Source: Anaerolineales bacterium
GTDB taxonomy: Bacteria > Chloroflexota > Anaerolineae > 4572-78 > NAK82
Assembly (NCBI GenBank): GCA_020343875.1
Contig: CP070811.1
Span: forward strand, 4,732,582 to 4,766,148
DNA: 33,567 nucleotides
Direction of reading: 5' to 3'
Shown: positions 7,881-16,421 of the stretch, one piece after another
Layout of the letters: the number at the start of each line of letters is the position of its first letter
Position numbering within the stretch: the stretch's first letter is position 1
Position numbers and translations under genes: made by a program
The notes under the pieces: generated by a model
What the model saw: only the letters and a program-made list of their open reading frames with translations
Told to the model about the DNA's origin: nothing
Databases searched by the model: none

Positions 7881-10067
7881 CTAGTCCTTCTCAGCAGGAG
7901 TGGAAGCGGGGACCGGCATCGAGTGGGGGGCAGGGAGAGCAGCCGGGCTTGCGGCGCTAAGTTCCTGTTTTACTTCTTCTGGGTACTTGACGCGGGGGTG
8001 GAAAACGCCATGGAGCATTTCCAAAAACGCGCTGCGGATCTGATCCAAATCACGCGTCGTCAAATCGCACTCATCTAGCTCACCGCCGGTCAATTTTTCA
8101 GTGATGATGCGACGCAGAATTTTGTCAATCTCCTCGACTGTGGGAGGATGCGCTGCACGCACTGCCGCCTCACAGCTGTCGGCCAACATCACAATGGCTG
8201 TCTCTCTGCTCTGAGGCTTGGGCCCCGGGTAGCGGAAGTCGGCTTCGTCTACCAGGCTAGGATCGTCTGCCTGCTCAAGGGCCTGGTGATAGAAATACTT
8301 AATCAGGCCTGCCCCTTGATGTTCGGGTATGAAGGCACGCACGTCATGTGGCACTCCGTATTTTCTTGCCAACTCAAGCCCATCCTTCACGTGGCTGATG
8401 ATAATCTGTGCACTGGTTCGGGGATCGAGTCGGTCCTGGACATTAATGCCGTCCATTTGATTTTCGACAAAGAAGTAGGGACGTAGCATCTTGCCCACGT
8501 CGTGATAATAGGCCCCCACCCGGGTAAGCAGCGCATCAGCACCGATCCGTTCGGCTGCTTGCTCTGCCAAGTTGCTGACCATGAGGCTATGATGATAGGT
8601 ACCTGGGGCACGCAGCAAAAGTTGTCGCAATAAGGGCTGGGTTGGGCGTGCCAATTCAAGAAGCTGTAAAGAGGTAGTGACACCCAATAAATTGCCCACT
8701 AAGAAGAAACCAATCAAGGTCAGGCTAGCCGAAAAAGCTCCATTAGCCACGCCTGCGCCAACCAGCTGCAATACCCCCATCTGGTCAAGGCCGTTGCTGG
8801 GAAGGCGAAAGATCAACACAATTGCCACGTTCGTCAGCGACACGTAGACCCCCGACCAAAGCAACCGGTTCACCCTCTCAACTCGTCCCAGGCTGAAGAT
8901 CCCAACCAGTCCTCCCATGACTGCATATACTGCAAACTCAAGCGAACCATCCGCAATGTAACCGATGATGAGTCCGATGAAAACCGTGACCAAGATGCTC
9001 AGTCGCACCTCAATCAGTACCGCCAACATAATAGAAAGAGCCGCCATCGGGAACAGGTAGGGCAAAATGGTGTGCCCGGGCACCATAAGGCGCACCGCCC
9101 CGACGAATAAAAGCAAAAGCAAGAACAGCAGCCCCAAGTAGCGCGGCCGATCGAGGGCGCGCGGCCGAAAACGCAACGTATAGAGTCCAATCAGCAATCC
9201 AATGACCGTGACGTAGGCCACGCCGCCTATTAGATCAGATGGCTCAAAGGCTGGCTGCTGCAATCCCAACGCTTCAAGCGCCTCGACGTCCCCCGGTCCA
9301 ATCAGGTCGCCAGCACGCAGGATTCGCTGGTCTTGCTCGTAGGTGATGACAACCGCCTGCACACTCTCGCGCGCCAGTTGTCGCTCTTCAGCGGTGCGTT
9401 CCTCGTTAACGAAGGTATTCGGCTGGATCAAATCCTCGACTACGGCAACGACGACTGCCGCCATTTCGTCGCTCACGTCCAGGCCTATCAAGGTAGGCAA
9501 TCGACGGCGGGCAGAGGGCAATTGATTGGGTCGAATCTCAGTACGCATGGCCTGGTCAAGGACGGTCATCGTTTCGGCCTTGATCGACGACCAAGTCTCG
9601 CCATCGGCAGTCAACAAGCTAATGAGGACCCTGTCAGTCAGTGTTAGGTCATCAACGGCCGCAATCAACTCGCGCTTTTCATCCAGGGAAGCATAGACAT
9701 CCCCTCGAATGGAGTCGAAATAATCGAAGATCTGCCGAGCCCGCGCGACCTGTTCCCGAGCGATACGCGTATCAGGCGGATCGTAGACTTCGGCGACCGC
9801 CATCTCAGCCCGACTGCGAGCAATTTCAGTCTGGATCTCGCTCACGTAGGTGATGCGCTGGGGTGCTAGTATGTCGCGTTGTACTACATCCCCTTGTTCA
9901 AGCTGCTCGCTGCCATCGCCCAGCGGAATCGGCATCAGTAAAATCAAGCTGCTCAACACCACAAAGAGCAACCCCATCAGCACAGTACGCAGCTGGACCA
10001 TACTGGGCAAAGGCGAGCCGCTTTTGGGTTTGAAAACTCTGCTATTACTCAGCGGGTTGTCTGTCAA
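7881..10067 (-). CDS. pgpH: 7TM-HD family phosphodiesterase (PgpH/YqfF-like)
   Basis: A 728-aa membrane protein with the 7TMR-HD layout: one N-terminal membrane helix (about 25-48), an extracytoplasmic alpha-helical domain (about 60-275), seven hydrophobic segments (about 280-490) and a cytoplasmic HD domain (about 505-690). The HD domain shows YHHSLMVSNL, YYHDVGKM and a later PEHQG motif. Characterised family members hydrolyse cyclic di-AMP. The start is a TTG at 10067 with a GAGGG site 7 bases upstream. The C-terminus ends in an Ala/Pro-rich tail. It is coupled to ybeY downstream and follows yqeY by 43 bp. The c-di-AMP specificity is inferred from family membership. Confidence 0.93.
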   Translation of the reverse strand: MTDNPLSNSRVFKPKSGSPLPSMVQLRTVLMGLLFVVLSSLILLMPIPLGDGSEQLEQGDVVQRDILAPQRITYVSEIQTEIARSRAEMAVAEVYDPPDTRIAREQVARARQIFDYFDSIRGDVYASLDEKRELIAAVDDLTLTDRVLISLLTADGETWSSIKAETMTVLDQAMRTEIRPNQLPSARRRLPTLIGLDVSDEMAAVVVAVVEDLIQPNTFVNEERTAEERQLARESVQAVVITYEQDQRILRAGDLIGPGDVEALEALGLQQPAFEPSDLIGGVAYVTVIGLLIGLYTLRFRPRALDRPRYLGLLFLLLLLFVGAVRLMVPGHTILPYLFPMAALSIMLAVLIEVRLSILVTVFIGLIIGYIADGSLEFAVYAVMGGLVGIFSLGRVERVNRLLWSGVYVSLTNVAIVLIFRLPSNGLDQMGVLQLVGAGVANGAFSASLTLIGFFLVGNLLGVTTSLQLLELARPTQPLLRQLLLRAPGTYHHSLMVSNLAEQAAERIGADALLTRVGAYYHDVGKMLRPYFFVENQMDGINVQDRLDPRTSAQIIISHVKDGLELARKYGVPHDVRAFIPEHQGAGLIKYFYHQALEQADDPSLVDEADFRYPGPKPQSRETAIVMLADSCEAAVRAAHPPTVEEIDKILRRIITEKLTGGELDECDLTTRDLDQIRSAFLEMLHGVFHPRVKYPEEVKQELSAASPAALPAPHSMPVPASTPAEKD

Positions 10068-10110
10068 ATTTCAACCCTCGTAAAGGCAATGCAATGCTTC
10101 GCCTCTCCGT

Positions 10111-10629
10111 CTATCCGTCACTCAATATCTCTCGCACCGCCTGGTTCACCAACCGCCCATCGGCTTGGCCTTTCAGTTCAGCCATCAGGTGCTTCATTAA
10201 GGATCCCATGCCGGACATATCCGATACACCCAACTCAGCGGCAGCTTTACGGGCGGCAACCAACACTTCATCTCGAGTCATCTGGCGAGGCAGGTAGCTT
10301 TCGATGATGACCAGTTCCGCCTCTTCGACAGCAACCAAGTCGCTGCGCCCTCCTTTTTGGAACTCAACTATGGCATCACGACGCTGCTTGGCTTGTTTTT
10401 GGATGATACCCAGTGCCTCTTGGTCGGTGAGGGCAAACTGAGCATCGCCTAGATCGAGACTCTCTACGGCAACACCCTCTGCACGTCGGGACTCTATAAA
10501 AGCAGATCGTTTCTCAATCTCGGCTGCCTTAATGGCAGCCCGGAGCAGACGGATGGTCCCCTTGCGGCTCTGGTCACCTGCTTTCATAGCCTCTTTCAAG
10601 TCTTCCATCAACTGGTCTTCGACGCCCAT
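10111..10629 (-). CDS. yqeY: GatB/YqeY domain-containing protein
   Basis: A 172-aa protein matching the YqeY family: an N-terminal helical region beginning LMEDLKEAMKAGD with the typical IRLLRAAIKAAEIEK segment, then a C-terminal GatB-like tail domain with SYLPRQMTRDEV and MGSLMKHLMAELKGQADG. The tail domain is related to the tRNA-binding tail of GatB, and the free-standing protein has been suggested to act in tRNA or amidotransferase metabolism; its precise role is not settled. An AAGGAG lies about 10 bases upstream of the ATG. It sits between a LON-domain gene (35 bp away) and pgpH. Confidence 0.93.
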   Translation of the reverse strand: MGVEDQLMEDLKEAMKAGDQSRKGTIRLLRAAIKAAEIEKRSAFIESRRAEGVAVESLDLGDAQFALTDQEALGIIQKQAKQRRDAIVEFQKGGRSDLVAVEEAELVIIESYLPRQMTRDEVLVAARKAAAELGVSDMSGMGSLMKHLMAELKGQADGRLVNQAVREILSDG

Positions 10630-10664
10630 AGATCACTCTCTCCTTGCCACCGGCTATGAACAGG

Positions 10665-11348
10665 TTAGTTCGTGTAGAGCAGCCCACCCCAGGGTAAATC
10701 CTCCTCCTGGACGCTCCCCTGCAAGCTGACCAAGCGTTGCAGGAAACCACCCTCACGCCGCATAAGCGTCAGCTCTCGCTGCAACCGGGCCACAGCCGAC
10801 GGCTCTTCGAGTAACTCTTGTTTCTCATTCACATCAATCTGCAGGTTTGAGGCGATGTGATACGACAACATAGAGAGGTCATTAGGTAGCTGAAGTTGGC
10901 TGACCGGCAAAGCCTGATCGGCCAGCGACATAATCAGCGTGAGATAATCGATGAAGTTATGCCTTACAGTGCTCATCAAGTTAGGTACATCAAAAGGGTC
11001 AGCCGGCTCGTCGTCCCAGTACTCAATCGAGCCCATCAGGTAGGGTGACTCAACATCAGCATATTCAACGATTCGAAACCGACGGTCTCCTACTGTAAGG
11101 ACATTCATCCGTCCGTCGGGCAGCCATTCCCACTTGGCTATGCGCGCCACGGTGCCAACGGGGTGCGGAATAGCCGCTTCTCCCACCTCAGACCCAGAAT
11201 AGATGAGAACCACCCCAAAGGGTTTATCTTGCGCCAGGCAGGTGTTCATCATAAGTTTGTACCGCTCCTCAAAGATGTGCAGCGGTAGTACCATACTAGG
11301 GAAGAGAACAGTGTTGAGAGGAAAGAGCGGCAACAATTCGGCTGGCAT
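10665..11348 (-). CDS. Stand-alone LON substrate-binding domain protein
   Basis: A 227-aa protein made only of the Lon N-terminal (PUA-like) domain plus its helical extension. It opens with LLPLFPLNTVLFPSMVLPLHIFEERY, a diagnostic block (split here by the short motif PLNTVLFP and by LHIFEERY), and has no ATPase or Ser-Lys protease domain. Such proteins are widespread and poorly characterised; binding unfolded or nucleic-acid targets is proposed. It is the first gene of the minus-strand cluster ending in dgkA and has its own promoter 64-93 bases upstream. It is distinct from the full-length lon at 16418-18898. Confidence 0.93.
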   Translation of the reverse strand: MPAELLPLFPLNTVLFPSMVLPLHIFEERYKLMMNTCLAQDKPFGVVLIYSGSEVGEAAIPHPVGTVARIAKWEWLPDGRMNVLTVGDRRFRIVEYADVESPYLMGSIEYWDDEPADPFDVPNLMSTVRHNFIDYLTLIMSLADQALPVSQLQLPNDLSMLSYHIASNLQIDVNEKQELLEEPSAVARLQRELTLMRREGGFLQRLVSLQGSVQEEDLPWGGLLYTN

Positions 11349-11411
11349 AAATCATTCACCATGTCTAGTATAGTGGTCAGTTCGCTGGTCCTCTAGCCTA
11401 TAGCACTTCAC

Positions 11412-11441
11412 ATTATATATGTAACCATTGCTTTCTGGCAA
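11412..11441 (-). promoter_or_regulatory. Predicted promoter of the LON-domain/yqeY/pgpH/ybeY/dgkA cluster
   Basis: On the minus strand TTGCCA (11441-11436), an 18-bp spacer and a perfect TATAAT (11417-11412). Transcription would begin near 11405, leaving a leader of about 57 nt before the ATG at 11348. Confidence 0.7.
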
Positions 11442-11646
11442 AAGGGCTCCTGAGCGAGGGTGCGTCCAGGATTTTTGGGAAGTCCGTGCAAACTAGGAGG
11501 GAGCTCCCACCAGTCCTCCTAAAATCTCGGACGGCCGCCCTGAGCGCGGGGGCATTCAAATTTGGGGCAGAGTCACTGAAACGCTTGCTGCTCAGCCATA
11601 AGGTGAAGCCAGAAGTAGCTGCTGAGAGCGTTGGGGAAAGAAGAAG
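11442..11646. other. Intergenic stretch with an inverted repeat
   Basis: The gap between the nitrilase stop and the LON-domain promoter has no supported gene. It holds AGGAGG (11495-11500) and CCTCCT (11515-11520) flanking a GGGAGCTCCC palindrome. It lies downstream of the nitrilase on the minus strand, so it could be a terminator-like structure, but no T-run follows. Confidence 0.35.
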
Positions 11647-12609
11647 TCAAGGAAGATGTCTTGTCACTATTGGGGGTGCTGGCTGCTCGTTAACCGTCAA
11701 TTGAAAAACATCAGGCCGCGCATAGTGTCCTACCACGTCGAAATCAAATTTGCCCCGCGCCACCTCAGCCAAGTCCAGGTCAGCCATTAATACCCCTTCC
11801 TCATCGTAGAGCGGGCCCGCGACATACTCTCCCAACGGGGACACGATAGCGCTACCTCCCCGGCACAGGATCCCCGGTGCGTCAGCCAAGTCTGATATGT
11901 CTACCAAGTCAGCGGGATACATGGCCCTGGTTACGAACTGGTTGCATCCCAGCACAAAGCAGCGCCCCTCGCAGGCGATATGCCGCAAAGTGGCCTGCCA
12001 GGAGTCGCGAGCATCAGCAGTGGGAGCCAGGTAAAGTTCAACGCCTTTAGCATACAAAGCCATGCGGGCCAATGGCATGTAGTTCTCCCAGCAGATGAGG
12101 CCTCCGACCCTGCCCAGCTCTGTATCAAGCACGGTGAGCGTGCTACCGTCTCCCTCGCCCCAGATGACTCGTTCGGCAGCAGTGGGCCTCAGTTTGCGGT
12201 GTTTACCCAATAGACAGCCCTGGGGGTCAAAGTACAGCAGCGTGCAATACAGCGTGCCCCGGCTGAACTGAACATCCCGTTCGACCACCCCAATTGCCAA
12301 ATAAGCCCCAGCCTCGCAGGCAGCTGCGCCCAACGTCTCCGTGGTCGAGCTGGGAACGTCCACCGAATTAGCCCAGAAACGCTCCCAGCTCTGTCGTCCG
12401 GATACGCTCCGACTGCCGACCACGGTGCCGAAACCTAAGCCGCGGGGATAAGCGGGGATGAAAGCTTCGGGAAAGAGGATCAGCTGCGCACCTTGGGCCG
12501 CTGCCTCAGCGATCAGCCGACACGCTTTCTGCAAGCTAGCCTCCCGGTCAAAGAGGACTGAGGCAGCCTGCACCACAGCTACCCTGACCTTTGGCAAGGT
12601 GTCGCCCAT
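11647..12609 (-). CDS. Nitrilase (carbon-nitrogen hydrolase superfamily)
   Basis: A 320-aa enzyme with the complete Glu-Lys-Cys triad: E48 in LFPEAFIPAYPRG, K139 in KHRKLRPT and C173 in ICWENYMPL. These motif contexts are those of true nitrilases (nitrile to carboxylate and ammonia) rather than of amidases or beta-ureidopropionases, where the Cys context differs. Length fits the family. It is cytosolic. A GGAGG site lies 8 bases before the ATG, 63 bp after the mogA stop, so it is probably the last gene of the PHP-mogA-nitrilase operon. The physiological nitrile is unknown. Confidence 0.93.
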   Translation of the reverse strand: MGDTLPKVRVAVVQAASVLFDREASLQKACRLIAEAAAQGAQLILFPEAFIPAYPRGLGFGTVVGSRSVSGRQSWERFWANSVDVPSSTTETLGAAACEAGAYLAIGVVERDVQFSRGTLYCTLLYFDPQGCLLGKHRKLRPTAAERVIWGEGDGSTLTVLDTELGRVGGLICWENYMPLARMALYAKGVELYLAPTADARDSWQATLRHIACEGRCFVLGCNQFVTRAMYPADLVDISDLADAPGILCRGGSAIVSPLGEYVAGPLYDEEGVLMADLDLAEVARGKFDFDVVGHYARPDVFQLTVNEQPAPPIVTRHLP

Positions 12610-12672
12610 TCAGCTGGCCTCCATCGCCCCGATTTTGACGCTCTACCTTGTGATTCGAAAAGGGCAGAAGAT

Positions 12673-13179
12673 TTAGCCCTTAAAAGTATGCCCTGTCTCC
12701 GCCTCAGGCGCCTCGCGCAGCAGCTCCAGCGCGTGAGGCAAGGTGGGCAGGATGCTCTCCAGATTCTCACGAACGGCCTTGGGGCTGCCCGGCAAGTTGA
12801 CGATCAGCGTCCGGCCTCGCAAGCCAGCCGCCGCACGGCTGAGCATTGCGTGTGGCGTAGCGGCCAGGCTGTCACGTAGCATGGCAAAGATTAGCCCGGG
12901 CGCTTCTCGATTGAGGACGGCTTTGGTCGCCTCAGGGGTCACGTCACGCGGGGCAAAACCGGTACCGCCAGTGGTGAGAATCAGATCCAGCTGACGCTGG
13001 TCGGCCCAACTGATAAGCGTGTCCCGGATGCGATTGAATTCATCGGGCACCACAGCGTATTCAGCCACCTCGGCCCCCAAACGCTGCACAACCATCTCCT
13101 GGATGACGGGGCCGCTTCGATCTTCGTATTCACCCGCCGCGCCTCGGTCACTCAAGGTGAGGATGCCAACCCGGGTCAT
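12673..13179 (-). CDS. MogA/MoaB-family molybdopterin biosynthesis protein
   Basis: A 168-aa protein with the MoCF-binding fold: VGILTLSDRGAAGEYEDRSG at the N-terminus, the LTTGGTGFAPRDVTPEAT motif in the centre and NLPGSPKAVRENL near the end. MogA adenylylates molybdopterin before Mo insertion; MoaB-type homologues do the same in other bacteria. The AGGAG ribosome-binding site is formed by the last codons of the upstream PHP gene, whose stop is 3 bases away, indicating translational coupling. No other molybdenum-cofactor gene lies in the window. Confidence 0.93.
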   Translation of the reverse strand: MTRVGILTLSDRGAAGEYEDRSGPVIQEMVVQRLGAEVAEYAVVPDEFNRIRDTLISWADQRQLDLILTTGGTGFAPRDVTPEATKAVLNREAPGLIFAMLRDSLAATPHAMLSRAAAGLRGRTLIVNLPGSPKAVRENLESILPTLPHALELLREAPEAETGHTFKG

Positions 13180-13182
13180 AGC

Positions 13183-14898
13183 TCACTCCTGGACAAATTG
13201 CCTCCACGGCCCATGGATACCGTCTTCCGTGACACCGTAATAAACATGGATTGTGCCATCCGCATCACGCTGCACGAAGTCATAGCGCCATTTGCCGGCT
13301 CGCTTAAGGCGCTTGAGCAAGCCAATATCTCCCTTCCATTGCACGTTTTCAGGCTTTACGGCCTGTTTAAGAGACTGAGTAATGGCATATTGCCACAGCT
13401 TGCGCGCCGATTGTTGAGTGACATTGTGAACCACGTTTCCGTTGCGCAGGTCTTTCATGCTGTAATAGCGGTTCCCTTTACGCTCTTCAACAATCACAAT
13501 TTCTACCCCAGTCCTGGGTGGGGCAACCTGACCGTTGGCAGGAGCAGTTTCTTCCACCGCTTCCTCCACTGGTGAGAGAGGTTCAGCCAGTTTATGCTTC
13601 TTCGCCACCAGCCCCACAATTTCGTCCCGAACGGCTATGTTGGTTTCTGATTCATCACGCACATAGATCTTGTTCTCATCCACGGCATAGGGCGGATCGT
13701 CGCCGGTAGAGACTGTCACCCGCAATACTTTGCGCTCCTGAGATTCAAACGTATCAATCGAGACGCTCAAAGGTGGTGTGATCTTGCGCTCAATCTCGAC
13801 TTTGAGGGCACTGATGGCCTCAGTCGGATTGTCCAGGCCAGCGGGTGGCGATTTTGGATTTGGCGACACACCGATGTAAATGTTGCCGCCGTTGGTATTG
13901 GCAAAGGCACACACATCGCAAATGATAGCATGTAGCCGCCCGCCTCGACGCACCATGGTCTTATGGAACGATTGGACAATGCTGGCGCCTTGTTCGCGCG
14001 CCGCTTGCACATGGTCGAAAGGAGCCTCGGTGGGGCGAAAGGGACGCGTACGGGCGAAGTCATCTCCCTCGAACACTTCGAGCAACGCCTCAAAGGAGGC
14101 CTCACTCAGTAGCACCTCTGTCACCCGGCCTCCGACGCCCAGACGGTTTTTGTCTTTAGGGTCGCCGCTGAGGTGATGAGAATCCGAGCCCTGGATGCAA
14201 TGCATACGCCGTGGGTATTCTGGCTTTGTGCCATTGAAGAACAGCGCGGTACGACGCCGGCTCTTGCTCTCCAGGTCAGTCACTTCCAACGCGTGCAGGT
14301 GAGGATCTTGAGTGTACGCAATCTTCGTCTGTCCGCCGAAATCGAAACCCCGCAGCGCAACCCCATGGCTGGAGTTAGCATGGGGAGCAATCACCAGCCC
14401 GCCAGCCTCGTTAATGATACGATAGGCCGTCAGCACGTCCACAGTAGCTCCCACCTCAGTAGAACCTCTATCAAGTTTGTCGGGCGGCACATTGAGGCGG
14501 AGCAGAATGTACTCCAATTCCCGCACCGTTGTATGGGGAGGAAAGATGCCTAAGACATGAAAGCCCAGGGTCGCCGTCAGTTCAAAGCCGGGCAACACCA
14601 AAATCTTGCTCAACAGCCGCTGATATTCATCCAGGCGACGTCTTTCATCGGCGCGTAAGCGATTGAGCTGCTTCAGGAGCCTCAATTCTTCAATTTCCTT
14701 TTGCATCGCTCCATAGCCAACCACAGTATTGTGGTCGGTAAAAGCGATTATGTCCAGGCCAGAACTCTCGGCCTTTTGTAGGATGTCAAGATATGTTACG
14801 TCAGATTCGGCAAAGTCGGTGGAGCCGGGAGTATGCAAGTGCAGGTCTACCCGACGCCATTGCCTAGCACCGCGGCCCGAGCGACGTTTATTCGACAC
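13183..14898 (-). CDS. PHP-domain phosphoesterase fused to a Schlafen/AlbA_2-like domain
   Basis: A 571-aa protein. Residues about 14-265 form a PHP domain with its metal ligands visible: DLHLH (H20, H22), [15 protein letters not shown] and QGSDSHH. Residues about 310-440 resemble the AlbA_2/Schlafen domain ([15 protein letters not shown], then KITPPL and NKIYVRDES). A third C-terminal region, about 470-571, is rich in Lys/Arg/Trp and unrecognised. PHP domains hydrolyse phosphoesters or nucleic acids; AlbA_2 domains bind or cut nucleic acid. The usual EFK motif before the AlbA_2 block is not evident, so nuclease activity of that half is doubtful. The start is GTG with a GAGGT 9 bases upstream. 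It heads the operon with mogA and nitrilase. Confidence 0.85.
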   Translation of the reverse strand: MSNKRRSGRGARQWRRVDLHLHTPGSTDFAESDVTYLDILQKAESSGLDIIAFTDHNTVVGYGAMQKEIEELRLLKQLNRLRADERRRLDEYQRLLSKILVLPGFELTATLGFHVLGIFPPHTTVRELEYILLRLNVPPDKLDRGSTEVGATVDVLTAYRIINEAGGLVIAPHANSSHGVALRGFDFGGQTKIAYTQDPHLHALEVTDLESKSRRRTALFFNGTKPEYPRRMHCIQGSDSHHLSGDPKDKNRLGVGGRVTEVLLSEASFEALLEVFEGDDFARTRPFRPTEAPFDHVQAAREQGASIVQSFHKTMVRRGGRLHAIICDVCAFANTNGGNIYIGVSPNPKSPPAGLDNPTEAISALKVEIERKITPPLSVSIDTFESQERKVLRVTVSTGDDPPYAVDENKIYVRDESETNIAVRDEIVGLVAKKHKLAEPLSPVEEAVEETAPANGQVAPPRTGVEIVIVEERKGNRYYSMKDLRNGNVVHNVTQQSARKLWQYAITQSLKQAVKPENVQWKGDIGLLKRLKRAGKWRYDFVQRDADGTIHVYYGVTEDGIHGPWRQFVQE

Positions 14899-16013
14899 GA
14901 TGTTATACCTCGTTTGATCTTGAATAATTCTCAGCCACTAGCCCAGGCTGAGGACCTGCCCGTCGACAAGGGCGGATTGCCGCACGTCTTTGCCTCAGAA
15001 ATAACCTGGACTCTGAGACAGCGGTTGCCTAGCCCGGGCGGAGCACAAAGGCTGAGTAGTAGCAGTGATTCTACAGTTGAGAGGCGCTTCACTGGAAGGC
15101 AGACTGTGCAGGCGATCCATTCCAGAGAGGCTGTTACCAGGTTCCGCAGGTGATGCAGCGCAATAGGAAACCCAGCCATGCAGGCGAGGGGTATGGGGGA
15201 AGGAAAGGGACCTCAATCGGGGCAAAAATTTCTATCTCCCAGGCCACTTCCCTGAAACTGTCCCAGCGCAGAGGGGTGACACAGTACCTAACACGCAAGG
15301 CGAGCTCCACACCCTATCACTTAGTTTCATGAACAGGCACGGTGGCTGCCTATGAGGTCCTCTACAAATCTTCAATACCTAGCCTGGGACCTAGCCCGCG
15401 CAAGCCACAATGATCCACCGCTCGATTATGATCCGGGATCTTGAAGTTCCAGATCTACTCCGCACTTGGCTGAACTGCGGTAAATTCAGTGTCAGCTCCC
15501 GGGTAGGCTCCTGCCGTAGATTTCTTAAATATCAAGGCGTATCCATTCCTCGCCCTTTAGACGCTACGCCAGGAGCTTGGGAGCATCCGAAGCGTTGAAT
15601 CCCCAATGGCAAATGACTGACTGCCTTCATTCTCGGCAGCCACTGAGGGCAATTAAGAGACCATAGTCCGTAACGTGCGGCTGCTGCGAGTGGCCAAAGC
15701 TGGCGACCGGGTATCAATTCTCAGCTGTGGTTCATTCGACACTTGGTAGAGCCTTCCTCTGTAAAGGCATTCCGGTCCTGTTTTCCAGCAGATCGATGGC
15801 TGGCATTGCCCGCCTGTCCAAATAAGCTCGACGAAGGCATGAATATTCCCCCACTCGGGTCGCTACCCTTCGCCAGCGTCGAACCCGGGCTCACTCAATA
15901 CTTGCACATTCTCAACCTCTTAGAACCAAGCACCTCAATACCATTCATATTCAATTTTCGAAGTGTTTTCGAAACTCTCCTCCTCTCTGCCTTGCTCGCG
16001 CAGCCCCGAGAAA
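14899..16013. other. 1.1-kb region with no supportable gene
   Basis: Only short, uncoupled open frames occur here on both strands, without convincing ribosome-binding sites or recognisable protein motifs. A hairpin (14930-14936 with 14946-14952) lies just upstream of the PHP gene. I looked for tRNA T-arms, SRP, tmRNA and RNase P signatures and saw none. It may hold the PHP-operon leader, an unrecognised RNA or decayed coding sequence. Confidence 0.5.
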
Positions 16014-16421
16014 CTAAGCCTCTTGCTGCCCCAATACTCCCTGGATGACCGCCACCAAGTCCTGCAGGCTAAAAGGCTTAAGCACAAAATCGTTGGCGCC
16101 AGCCAACTCGCTATCCTGTCGGTGGTCCATTCCCGACATCACGACAACCGGTAGATACCGGTAGTCTTTGTGGTTGCGGACGGTACGCAGCAAGTCAAGG
16201 CCATCTTGGCGCCCCAGATAGAAATCAACCAAGACCAATGCCGGGGACTCCGTTGAGATAACCTCAAGGGCTCGTTCAGGGTCGGAAAGAGTGGCACACA
16301 CATAGCCTTCCATCTCCAGTTGAAGCGTAAGCAACTGGCAAGTCATAGGATCATCATCCACAATCAACAGCCTGTCCTTGTCGGAGCAATCATTGGATGT
16401 AGTGTCGGACCTGTTTGTCAT
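16014..16421 (-). CDS. Single-domain response regulator (CheY-like receiver)
   Basis: A 135-aa stand-alone receiver domain. The acidic pocket (D22-D24), phosphoacceptor D66 (LVDFYLG), S96 and K115 (LKPF) are all present, so it should be phosphorylatable. No output domain follows. Its ATG overlaps the lon stop by four bases (ATGA), so it is translationally coupled to Lon, with GGAAAG a few bases upstream. No histidine kinase is in the window. It could phospho-regulate Lon or simply be co-expressed in a stress operon; the latter two are inference. Confidence 0.94.
   Translation of the reverse strand: MTNRSDTTSNDCSDKDRLLIVDDDPMTCQLLTLQLEMEGYVCATLSDPERALEVISTESPALVLVDFYLGRQDGLDLLRTVRNHKDYRYLPVVVMSGMDHRQDSELAGANDFVLKPFSLQDLVAVIQGVLGQQEA

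Noticed and set aside
13183..14898. Histidinol-phosphatase (HisK) because of the PHP domain and nearby hisG
   Set aside because: The protein has an added AlbA_2-like domain and lies in another operon 5.6 kb from hisG.
15880..15900. tRNA T-arm-like GTCGAACCC
   Set aside because: The flanking bases do not form the 5-bp T stem and no anticodon or acceptor arm can be folded nearby.
15743..16048. 101-aa plus-strand open frame
   Set aside because: No ribosome-binding site or known motif, and it overlaps the receiver gene on the other strand.
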